Source: Lewinella sp050633125
GTDB taxonomy: Bacteria; Bacteroidota; Bacteroidia; Chitinophagales; Saprospiraceae
Direction: 5' to 3'
Assembly: GCF_050633125.1 (NCBI RefSeq)
Contig: NZ_JBOEFX010000010.1
Coordinates: forward strand, 1-64,000
DNA length: 64,000 nucleotides
The position numbers and the translations under genes were made by a program. This document shows positions 1 through 7,668 of this stretch, piece by piece; positions within the stretch are counted from its first letter, which is position 1, and each line of letters begins with the position of its first letter. The notes beneath the pieces were generated by a model. It saw nothing but the letters and a program-made list of their open reading frames with translations. It did no database searches and had not been told where the DNA came from.

Positions 1-114
1 TTGAACTTGCTCTAACGAGTTTTGAACAACGTCCGCTGGTTGTTCTTCTTGAGATTGGTCTTGCTGACAAGCCCACAAGCAAAAGATGGTTAAAGTGAAA
101 ATTGAAGTCCTCAT
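1..114 (-). CDS. Lipoprotein N-terminus (partial, runs off the left edge)
   Basis: Reading leftwards from an ATG at 112-114 gives 38 codons open to the window edge. The first residues form a short hydrophobic signal (IFTLTIFCLWAC) with a lipobox-like LWAC, so Cys15 would be the lipidated residue. It is followed by a Gln/Glu-rich stretch, as is common just after the lipidated Cys. Most of the protein lies outside the window, so no function can be given. The fragment is seen directly; lipoprotein status is inferred from the lipobox. Confidence 0.6.
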   Translation of the reverse strand, partial: MRTSIFTLTIFCLWACQQDQSQEEQPADVVQNSLEQVQ

Positions 115-419
115 AAGCGTTTTTATACTCTTGATTTATGAAATGGCATTCTTTGACATAGTTGGCACTATTGACAATACAAGAGACAGGACAGGTAGGG
201 GGTAAGCTGCATTAACGTGAGCTAAACCTCACATTGCATTATGAGTGATGAGGTCAGGGGGAGGAGCAGACTTCTGGTAGTATGCCCTTGGAAAGTGTAC
301 AAACCAGGTAGCAGGATAATATTCCCAACTCCGAGGAGGAACGACGATCAGCGTAGCTAAACCACTTAGTGCCGGGGATGGAGTGTATGTTATGCTTTCG
401 CAGAAATGAAAAATCGAGG
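115..419. other. Intergenic stretch without a recognisable gene
   Basis: These 305 bases lie between the start of the lipoprotein fragment and the end of the first T9SS cargo gene. No open frame of note is seen on either strand. A small hairpin (GTGAG, six-base loop, CTCAC) lies at 217-232. It could belong to the 3' end of the 420-1784 transcript, but it has no clear T-run. Confidence 0.4.
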
Positions 420-1784
420 TTAGTTGCTTTTTATTAGTTTATAAACCTTGTGTATGCCAGTATTTGAGATGACATCTATCAGGTATAAACCAGGCATCCC
501 ATTAATATCAAATTCAACTTGCTTGATGGAATTAGTAATTGCAAATGCATCTACTGTTTTACCTAAAACATTTCTTATTGCAATGCTTTCTATTTGATGA
601 TTTTCTCCCAGGTCAATCGTGGTAAAGCCAGCTGAAGGGTTAGGGTAAATATTTATCTGATTTTTTTCATTGAAATCACCTGCTGTACTTGTGACGAAAT
701 CTCCAAAAACTTGAACTAAACCATGATATACGCCCTCTTGAGGGCCGTTGTTATCAAATAAAGGGTTTCCAAAAGCAGCAATGTTTCCGTTACCTGAAAC
801 GGAAACCGAGAAAGAGCCAGTTTCAAGGGTTGCCCCTTTTTGAATCCATACATTGTTTTCAAGTTTGTAAATCTTGGCTGACCCTCCCCAATGATAACCG
901 GTTCCAAGTGTGGTGCCATCGTTAGATAAGGACACAGCGCCACCAACGTATTCTGCGCCATCACTTTCCATATCGTTTCCTATTTGATTCCAGGCGTCAG
1001 TTTCATATTCGAATACTCTAACTCTACCAATATTAATAGAATTAGCACTTGACCAGTTAGGAGCACCGATGGCAATTTTTTGACCATTAGAAGATAATGA
1101 AATGGAAGATACGCCCTCGTCATAGAAACCTTCGTTTTCAATGTCACTTCCTTTTTGGAGCCATTCGTCAGCAATGAGTTCGTAAATCCTTACTTGACTA
1201 ATTCCTGGTATTGCTACGCCTATGGTATTGCCGTTTTCTGAAATAGAGACGGACATTCCAGTGTATTCCATCTCATCAGGATCTTGGAGAATAGCCTGCC
1301 CTACTTGTATCCATTCATCGTTTTCAAATTTGTATACAAAAACAGATGCTGCGTTTGAGGCCACTCCAACTCCAACGCTTAAACCATCTTCTGATAGAGA
1401 AACCCTATGGCCAAATGATCCTGCAAAATTTCCATTCAAAATATCTTGACCAATTTGTACCCATTCCGTGCCGTCATATTCCAAAATCCTAACCGAAGAA
1501 AAGTCTCCTATTGCGAGTATATCTCCGTTTCCTGATAGCGAAATATATACATTGTTACCTTCTTCTGCTTCTAAATCCTCTCCCATTTGTACCCAGTCAA
1601 TGCCATTGTACTCAAATACGCTAACGGAAGAACTATAAGAAATGGCCATTCTGTTTCCTTCATGGGATAAGGAAACATCATAACCGCATATATCGCGTGT
1701 TTGTGCACTTGTAATATCAGTCCCTAATTGAATTTGTGCACTACTATTGTAGTGGAAGGCCAAATGAAAAATGAAACTGAGCAT
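420..1784 (-). CDS. T9SS-exported protein with beta-propeller-like repeats
   Basis: Secreted surface protein of unknown ligand. A frame open to a TTG at 1808 exists, but the ATG at 1782-1784 gives a compact signal peptide (MLSFIFHLAFHYNSSAQ) and is preferred, giving 454 residues. About seven repeats of 45-50 residues follow. Each pairs a 'SLSxxG' segment with a 'VxVFEYxxxxWxQxG' segment, the pattern of blades in secreted propeller-like Bacteroidota proteins. The last 80 or so residues form a type A T9SS sorting domain (YPNPSAGFTTIDLG ... GLYLIDV ... YKLIKS). It is only 30 bp downstream of the other T9SS cargo gene on the same strand, so the two are probably co-transcribed and exported together. 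The T9SS tail is clear; the propeller fold is inferred. Confidence 0.85.
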   Translation of the reverse strand: MLSFIFHLAFHYNSSAQIQLGTDITSAQTRDICGYDVSLSHEGNRMAISYSSSVSVFEYNGIDWVQMGEDLEAEEGNNVYISLSGNGDILAIGDFSSVRILEYDGTEWVQIGQDILNGNFAGSFGHRVSLSEDGLSVGVGVASNAASVFVYKFENDEWIQVGQAILQDPDEMEYTGMSVSISENGNTIGVAIPGISQVRIYELIADEWLQKGSDIENEGFYDEGVSSISLSSNGQKIAIGAPNWSSANSINIGRVRVFEYETDAWNQIGNDMESDGAEYVGGAVSLSNDGTTLGTGYHWGGSAKIYKLENNVWIQKGATLETGSFSVSVSGNGNIAAFGNPLFDNNGPQEGVYHGLVQVFGDFVTSTAGDFNEKNQINIYPNPSAGFTTIDLGENHQIESIAIRNVLGKTVDAFAITNSIKQVEFDINGMPGLYLIDVISNTGIHKVYKLIKSN

Positions 1785-1814
1785 TAGATATTTAATTCCT
1801 TGTAGCAAGAGTTC

Positions 1815-3146
1815 TTATTTAGTTACTACGATTTTCTTGAAAATCTTCTTTTGAGACTCTAGTACTTGTAATTCTAACAAATACATTCCACTTTGGAATT
1901 TAGAGATATCAATTGATTCAGTGTTCACTCCCTCAAAAAACAAGCGTCCAGAATGATCGTACAGCTTAGCTATATAATTGCTTTCAATAGTGGTGATATT
2001 TATTACACTATTCGAAGGGTTTGGAAATATGGACAATGAAAAATCTAAAGGTTCAATAGTTGAGCTTGTCAAGTCATTTGTAAATAAATAAAGTGATGAA
2101 GCCCCTGCTACTGAACCAAGAATGTCTAAGTTTTCATCATTTTCGTTATCAAAGACAAAAATATCAGAGATAGCATCGTTGATTATAATCTCTTCTTTCT
2201 CAAAGGTTAATGATGTGGGGTCTAGGTTTTTGTAAATGGCTAGTCCTTGTGAGAAAGCTACCGCTAAGTCTAAATTTCCATCATTATTGAAATCGAGACT
2301 CTCTATGGAAGTAGCCTCAGGAATGTCTACGTCTATTTGAGTAGATTCAAAAACATTATTCCCGCTATTTATATAAATAATGGTTGCTCCGGAAAAGTCA
2401 GTTATGGCAAAGTCGTTTAACCCATCATTGTTGAAATCACCAGTTGTATTACCTAAAGGTGAAGGTTGGCTATCAATATTAATTTTACTGAAATTTAATG
2501 ATCCGTCATTCAGGTAAATATTTATATCAGAACCAAACCTAGCACAAGTCACGATATCCATGTTTCCATCTCCATTAAAATCAGCAGTACTAATTTCACC
2601 AACATTGTCTAAATCTGTATCAATGTCAGAGACACTAAAGGAGAAAAAACCAGGGCTTGTCATTTCAAATAATGAAATTTTATCATTGGCAGGACTTGCA
2701 ACGATTAAGTCTAAATCACCATCTTGATCGAAATCGTGAGATACAAATTCCCGGCCTTTTTCAAAGTCAAAGCTATTTAAGAACTGAGTAGAGAATGCTA
2801 GATTCCCTTGATTTCTCAACACCTTGATACCACTAGACAAGGAATGGATTACCAAAATGTCATCCAAGCCGTCTAGGTTGTAGTCTCCTATGCCTAATCT
2901 AATTGGACCATCAACTGTAAGTAGTTCCTCTTCAATTATTTGGCCATTGTCTTCTCTTAACAGAAGAACCTTATCTTGGCTAAATTGAGTGACAACATAC
3001 TCGTTTATTCCATCCGAGTTAAAGTCGTGTGCGATGATTCCCTGGCAGCTAGGAATCTCATCTGATATTAGCGTTGAAGTAAAAGACTGAGAATGTAAAG
3101 AAATACAAACTAGCAGAGAGCAAGTTGAAATTAAAATCTTGTTCAT
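1815..3146 (-). CDS. T9SS-exported FG-GAP/VCBS repeat protein
   Basis: Predicted secreted, calcium-binding beta-propeller protein of 443 residues. The N-terminal signal peptide is MNKILISTCSLLVCISLHS. At least seven repeats carry the calcium-loop signature DxNxDGxxD, for example DYNLDGLDDILV, DFDQDGDLDLIVA, DFNGDGNMDIVT and DFNNDGNLDLAV. This is typical of FG-GAP/VCBS propellers, which usually mediate adhesion or carbohydrate binding at the surface. The C-terminus is a type A T9SS sorting domain (IFPNPSNSVINI ... SGMYLLELQ ... KKIVVTK). The ATG at 3144-3146 fits the signal peptide. It is the first gene of a likely two-gene unit with the downstream cargo gene at 420-1784. Confidence 0.9.
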   Translation of the reverse strand: MNKILISTCSLLVCISLHSQSFTSTLISDEIPSCQGIIAHDFNSDGINEYVVTQFSQDKVLLLREDNGQIIEEELLTVDGPIRLGIGDYNLDGLDDILVIHSLSSGIKVLRNQGNLAFSTQFLNSFDFEKGREFVSHDFDQDGDLDLIVASPANDKISLFEMTSPGFFSFSVSDIDTDLDNVGEISTADFNGDGNMDIVTCARFGSDINIYLNDGSLNFSKINIDSQPSPLGNTTGDFNNDGLNDFAITDFSGATIIYINSGNNVFESTQIDVDIPEATSIESLDFNNDGNLDLAVAFSQGLAIYKNLDPTSLTFEKEEIIINDAISDIFVFDNENDENLDILGSVAGASSLYLFTNDLTSSTIEPLDFSLSIFPNPSNSVINITTIESNYIAKLYDHSGRLFFEGVNTESIDISKFQSGMYLLELQVLESQKKIFKKIVVTK

Positions 3147-3288
3147 TATTGATTGTTTAGAGCCGTGAACCAGGCGTAAGGCTGGGGTAATAAAACTTGG
3201 GTAGTACGTATTTTGAGGTCTCGAATCAGAAAAATGTTACTAACGCACAGCCAGAAACAGGCTGAGCCGAAAGATAAAGAAAATGATT

Positions 3289-4602
3289 CTACCCAAGAAG
3301 ATAACCCTTCATCCTATCCATTGCCACCTCTAAATGGGCAAGGGGTACTGCGGTGTGTACAATTCTAAAAAGTCCCTTTTTTTGATGCTGGAACCCTAAA
3401 CCGGGAGTGAGCAATACGCCCGTGTTTTTAAAAATGTCAATCCAAAGTACTTCCTGGCCTTTGTCGCTATCCTCTTTTAGGAATTTAGAAAAATCCGCCC
3501 AGACAAATAAGCTTCCTCTGGCGGGAACATAAGGAATATTCGCTTTTCTTAAGGTTTCTACCACCAGTTTGTAACTTTGACTAAGGCGCGCTTTGTTTTC
3601 TCGGATGTAGCTTTCGATAAAGTCGGTGTCTTTTAGCATTGTTCCTACCATCCATTGTGTGATGTTTGAAACCAGGTGAGGGATATTTAGATTACCAAGG
3701 CCCGCCATTAACGATTCGTTCAGGGAATGTATCACACCAAACCGTAATCCAGACATGGCAAAGTCTTTGGAGAAAGCGTACCACAAGTGCAAATAATCAC
3801 TCTCTGATTCGTGCATGATGGTGGCAAAAGAAGCGTAGCTAGTGGTTTCAACGTAATCATGTTGCAAATCCTGGTCATCTGTGTCAATCAGGGAAAGCCC
3901 ATAGATTTCATTGACGATAATATGGACTTTATGGGCTATGCACCAATCTGCCAGCTGACGCAATTGCTGTTTGGTGTACAGACAACCGGTTGGATTATCG
4001 GGAGAAGTGATCAATAGTATTTTGAAGCATTTGCCTTGAGCTTTCAGGTCTGCCCAGGCCTTATCCAAGTGTGCTGTTGTCACCGGTGCTTCAGAGCCCA
4101 TTTCTGTGATGTCGTAATGTGTTTGAAGGTCGTAGCGTTCCATGCCACTTTTCAGACCAAGGTCGTTGGTGTACATAGGGTAGGCGGGGGCGGGGATGAC
4201 CACCACATCACCGGGATTAGCTAGCACAAATGAACTGACCTCTATAATAGCCGAGGCCCCCGCAGAGAAGCCAATGGTATCTGCATCGATGGGGCATTTG
4301 CAGAGGTAGTGTTCCATAAATTGGGCGACTTCGGCTCTAACCTCTGGGTGCCCTAGCAGGTCGGTATAGTTCAATACCCAATCGGGCATTTCATTCTGCT
4401 GAAGAATGGAGGTCAGCTGTGCCTTGATAGTCGATGTAGATAGGGTGTTTTCGGCAACGTTCAGGGGAAATGCACCATTAGGGTTGCTATCAGGGCAATA
4501 TAGATTTTGATTGGCCTCCATGAATAATTCAAAATCTATTCTTGCTGGATTTTCGGCGGAGGCGCGGCCTCTGGTGGATAGGCTGGAGCTTGGGTGGCCC
4601 AT
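3289..4602 (-). CDS. Class I/II PLP-dependent aminotransferase (ACC-synthase-like)
   Basis: Cytoplasmic fold-type I PLP enzyme of 437 residues. The order of motifs matches the aminotransferase/ACC synthase family. An NxxENxL-like substrate loop is near residue 50. PAPAYPMY sits around 137-144, SPDNPTG at 200-206 has Asn203 for the PLP ring oxygen, and SKDFAMSGLRFG has Lys279 as the probable Schiff-base lysine. The residue that usually binds the pyridine nitrogen of PLP (Asp in the common motif DEIY) is Asn231 here (NEIY). The sequence shows this clearly; it may be a subfamily trait or may alter the reaction. No substrate can be assigned, and the flanking genes are unrelated. The ATG at 4600-4602 gives a normal length for the family. 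Confidence 0.88.
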   Translation of the reverse strand: MGHPSSSLSTRGRASAENPARIDFELFMEANQNLYCPDSNPNGAFPLNVAENTLSTSTIKAQLTSILQQNEMPDWVLNYTDLLGHPEVRAEVAQFMEHYLCKCPIDADTIGFSAGASAIIEVSSFVLANPGDVVVIPAPAYPMYTNDLGLKSGMERYDLQTHYDITEMGSEAPVTTAHLDKAWADLKAQGKCFKILLITSPDNPTGCLYTKQQLRQLADWCIAHKVHIIVNEIYGLSLIDTDDQDLQHDYVETTSYASFATIMHESESDYLHLWYAFSKDFAMSGLRFGVIHSLNESLMAGLGNLNIPHLVSNITQWMVGTMLKDTDFIESYIRENKARLSQSYKLVVETLRKANIPYVPARGSLFVWADFSKFLKEDSDKGQEVLWIDIFKNTGVLLTPGLGFQHQKKGLFRIVHTAVPLAHLEVAMDRMKGYLLG

Positions 4603-4693
4603 ATTGTCTTATGTTTTTTACCAAAAAAAATACAAAGTACACTTTATTGATTCCTTCTCTAAAAATTTTCGAGATCAATCAAAATGCGAACCG

Positions 4694-4793
4694 AACAGGT
4701 GAGCGCGGTAAGCGGAGCGCGCAGGGACTAAGGATGGTAGGACTGAAAGGACGGACAGCCTGACGCCACCGAAGGTAGGCGGAGGCCCATTTT
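4694..4793 (-). repeat. Dispersed intergenic repeat family A, copy 1 (minus orientation)
   Basis: Read on the minus strand, this segment carries in order TGGGCC, then CAGGCTGTCCG, then CCATCCTTAGTCCCTGCG and CGCTCCG. The same order of motifs is seen on the plus strand at 10350-10484, 35029-35155 and 49831-49940. The copies are diverged outside these cores. Similar 'GGCTGTCCG ... ATCCTTTGTCC' elements are familiar from intergenic regions of Bacteroidota genomes; their role is not known to me. Confidence 0.6.
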
Positions 4794-4795
4794 GA

Positions 4796-4826
4796 AGTCG
4801 GAAGTCAGAAGTCGGAAGTGGGAAAT
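4796..4826. repeat. Short tandem 'GAAGTCGGAAGT' phrase
   Basis: The 10-12 bp unit (GAAGTCGGAA, GTCAGAAGTCGGAA, GTGGGAA) is repeated about three times. Related phrases recur near 21265-21288 and 35229-35240, always in intergenic DNA. It is probably part of a dispersed short-repeat family rather than a regulatory site of the adjacent gene. Confidence 0.5.
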
Positions 4827-5173
4827 AAAAAATACAGCAAGCCTCCCCTGTTCGGCGTGCGGTTGCACCTTAGCCTATATCACGTATTCATTATTAAAAG
4901 GATGAGTGGTAACCCCAAAACAAACCCGCGCATCACGCCTCCCTTCCCCTGTCAAAAACATCCCGAAATGAAGCCATTTTAAACAATGGGAAGGGCCGAG
5001 GATGGGGCCAGAGGGCGGTTTGAAGGTTTTATGGTTGATTGAAAAAATCTGGCATCTTAGGTTCTTGAAAGGATAGCTGTTGTAAGCTCATACTGTGACC
5101 ATCAACGATAAACCACAGACAAACAAACCTAAAATACCCTATATTAGAGAAATTTTGCATAAAAAACACCTCC

Positions 5174-7549
5174 ATGTCTGAGCAAACCCAAGTGGCACTG
5201 GCCACTCTCAAATTGTATTTTAAAGAAAAGAACCTTGCTAACGAAAAGACAACCAAACTGACCAAGTGGCTGAAAGAGGGAAAAAATAACAAGTATAAAA
5301 AACGGCGCGATAGCTGGTTTCCTGATTATGACAAGTTTGTTGACTCCTTGGTGAAGGACTACTGGAAAAGCATTAATCAGCAAAAGAGCGAAAGGGATAC
5401 GCTGGTGCGCCAACTGAATAAAACCTGTGCGACTGCGCTGGTAGATTTTGCCAAAAAAACAACCACTACGGAACAGTCTTTGACGATAGTAGGTGATACG
5501 CTTGCCAAGGTGCAAACGCAAGAAGCTACCGCTGTAGCTGATCAGAAATTATTTGTCAAGCTACTGGCCGCACTAGACAAAAGAGTTAACAAAGAAGGTA
5601 CGGCCAAGCTGGTTAAGTTGCAGAGTAGCGCCCGGTCGGCTCACGAAAAAGCCGAAGCTTCAGCCACCTTACTGAAGGAGAACAGAAATACGATAACGCA
5701 GGCCCAAAAGCAATTGTCGGAAGCAAAAACGCAGCTGGCTGCAATGACAAAGCAAGTGACTTCTGTTCAAGCGTTGGCCAAAGAAAAAATGACCAATCTG
5801 GCAGGTATTGCCGACGAAATACGCAACCTGCGTAAGCCAACGACGGACAAAGAAGCAGTACTGCACAGTGATATCGTGAAAAGATTAGATGCGGAGGCTG
5901 GGGTAGATACAATAACGAAAGGGCAGCAGCAAGTAGACCAGTCGCTCCAAAAAGCCAAGGAACTGGTGACCCGCTTCGCTACCGGTACAGTACAGAGCCA
6001 AAACGAAGCTGCCCTTGGGAAAATACGCAACGCACTCCAGCGAGCCAACCAGCACTGGCTGAAAGTGTCGGACACAGAGGAACTCGACTTCTTTGACCCC
6101 TCGCCTTACTATGCCTACTATACCAATATTTGGGTATACCCCCAAGCAAATACTCGAGTGAAAGGTATGGCCCAAGATCCCTACCTGAAAGGCGGCCTGG
6201 ATAAGTCCCACTTTTTTGTAAAAAAGAAAGGAGAGCTGGTGAAACTTAGCAGCGGAGGTTGGTGTCTATGGGAGGATTTTTGGACCCAGCAGCAGAAAGA
6301 ACGAGCCGATTATCTGATGGCTTTTGCCTCGTTCTTGGAGAAGCAATACGAAGTGATGGACGACCTGAAAGGGCAGGATAAACTAGACCGTATTAGAGGG
6401 GTACTGTCGCAGGCACAGCGCGTTATTCGTCGTTTCAATAAAGGTAATCCACTAGCTATAAGCGCGCTAGCCCCGGAGCCAATCTATGAGGAAGATCTGC
6501 AACAAGTAACCAGCCCGCACGAACTAATATCCCCCTTGCGAGAGTGGATAAAGTTGACGGAAAGCAATATCGCCAGGGTGAAAGCCGAAGATGATGTGAA
6601 TACGAATGCAGGCTCTTGGTACTCCAATACCGATTGGAACACCCTCCTGCGAGTGCCGCAGTACCGTACGCAGAGTGATAACCTGATCTCGCCGGAGAGT
6701 ACCTGCGCTCCTACAACCTTCACCATGATGGCCGAAAGAGCCGGCTGGTCGCGCGCGGACATGATTGAAGCAATCGATCAACGCTTTCGCGAAGAAGGAG
6801 CAGACAATTTGGAAAGGCATTGGAAGAATAAAGGCAAAAAGTTTCTTGATTGGATCAATGCTAGGGCCACTAAGAATTATCAGAAAGTACAAGCTGGAAG
6901 GCTGGGTGAAAGACATTTTGAGAAGGTGGCCGAAAATATGCGTGAGCATGCCCAATTTGAAGACCTTACCATTTTTTATCACTACCTGATCAATAGCGCC
7001 CATTTTACCAGTATCAACTCTTCCGGTAGCCACAACATCCGCTTACAGCAAGGCTTGGAAAACGATGGCGATTTTGGGAAACAAGGCAGCTACGCCTATA
7101 AGAGATACAACACCCTGAGCTCGGACCTGGCCACCCGCAAGTTGGTGAAAGACCACCTCGACTTGGGTAACGTGGTCATGTTTTCCATCTTTCACAAGGG
7201 AGCAGGCCAGTCTGGAACACACAATTATTTTATCCAATCAATCACTAAAAATGGCTTTGTAGTGGATGATCCTTATGGTTTGGGGAACACGGACTACGTG
7301 CGAAAATCAGGCGTGACAAGCGACCTGTACAAAGCCAAAGGAGGCAACAAACATCGCAATGATTATAATTTCAAAAACCGGCCGGTTCTCAGCCTCCTGC
7401 GCAAAGATTTTACCATGAAAGCAGGGCAAGACCTCAAAGACGATGAATCGCGTGGCGACGCTAACCTGTTAACCTGGGAAATGATGACGAACTCAAGTAG
7501 CCGCATCATCAATTACGTAGTGGTGTGGGAGAAGAAGGGGGCGAGTTAA
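5174..7549 (+). CDS. Coiled-coil protein with C-terminal C39-like cysteine peptidase domain
   Basis: Large protein (791 residues) with no signal peptide or membrane segment, so probably cytoplasmic or delivered by a non-Sec route. Residues 1-290 are Lys/Ala/Gln/Glu-rich and strongly coiled-coil. Residues 290-470 hold an unassigned globular part rich in Tyr and Trp. The C-terminal third resembles a papain-fold C39-like domain. Cys511 lies in STCAPTTFTMMAE (compare the C-G/A-P-T motif of the family). His683 lies in GTHNYFIQSI, and Asp698/Asp699 in VVDDPYG, in the correct order and spacing for a Cys-His-Asp triad. No gene for an ABC exporter or bacteriocin precursor is nearby, so it need not be a leader peptidase. 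The ATG at 5174 is the only sensible start. The peptidase call is based on motifs only. Confidence 0.65.
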   Translation: MSEQTQVALATLKLYFKEKNLANEKTTKLTKWLKEGKNNKYKKRRDSWFPDYDKFVDSLVKDYWKSINQQKSERDTLVRQLNKTCATALVDFAKKTTTTEQSLTIVGDTLAKVQTQEATAVADQKLFVKLLAALDKRVNKEGTAKLVKLQSSARSAHEKAEASATLLKENRNTITQAQKQLSEAKTQLAAMTKQVTSVQALAKEKMTNLAGIADEIRNLRKPTTDKEAVLHSDIVKRLDAEAGVDTITKGQQQVDQSLQKAKELVTRFATGTVQSQNEAALGKIRNALQRANQHWLKVSDTEELDFFDPSPYYAYYTNIWVYPQANTRVKGMAQDPYLKGGLDKSHFFVKKKGELVKLSSGGWCLWEDFWTQQQKERADYLMAFASFLEKQYEVMDDLKGQDKLDRIRGVLSQAQRVIRRFNKGNPLAISALAPEPIYEEDLQQVTSPHELISPLREWIKLTESNIARVKAEDDVNTNAGSWYSNTDWNTLLRVPQYRTQSDNLISPESTCAPTTFTMMAERAGWSRADMIEAIDQRFREEGADNLERHWKNKGKKFLDWINARATKNYQKVQAGRLGERHFEKVAENMREHAQFEDLTIFYHYLINSAHFTSINSSGSHNIRLQQGLENDGDFGKQGSYAYKRYNTLSSDLATRKLVKDHLDLGNVVMFSIFHKGAGQSGTHNYFIQSITKNGFVVDDPYGLGNTDYVRKSGVTSDLYKAKGGNKHRNDYNFKNRPVLSLLRKDFTMKAGQDLKDDESRGDANLLTWEMMTNSSSRIINYVVVWEKKGAS

Positions 7550-7668
7550 GGAAATTTTCCCACTCATTTGCAAATATCAGACCAGGCAAGATTCTTGCCT
7601 GATAGTTCAGACTTTTGGTGTATAACAGCCATTGGTCCTACCGACTATCACTTCTTAATATTTGCTAA

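Larger units (their letters stand above)
4603..5173. other. Repeat-bearing intergenic region of 571 bp
   Basis: This stretch separates the divergently transcribed aminotransferase and C39-like gene and contains no credible gene. It holds a minus-strand copy of the dispersed repeat family described at 4694-4793 and the tandem phrase at 4796-4826. The remaining bases, about 4830-5170, show nothing recognised apart from an A/T-rich lead-in to the next gene. Confidence 0.5.
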
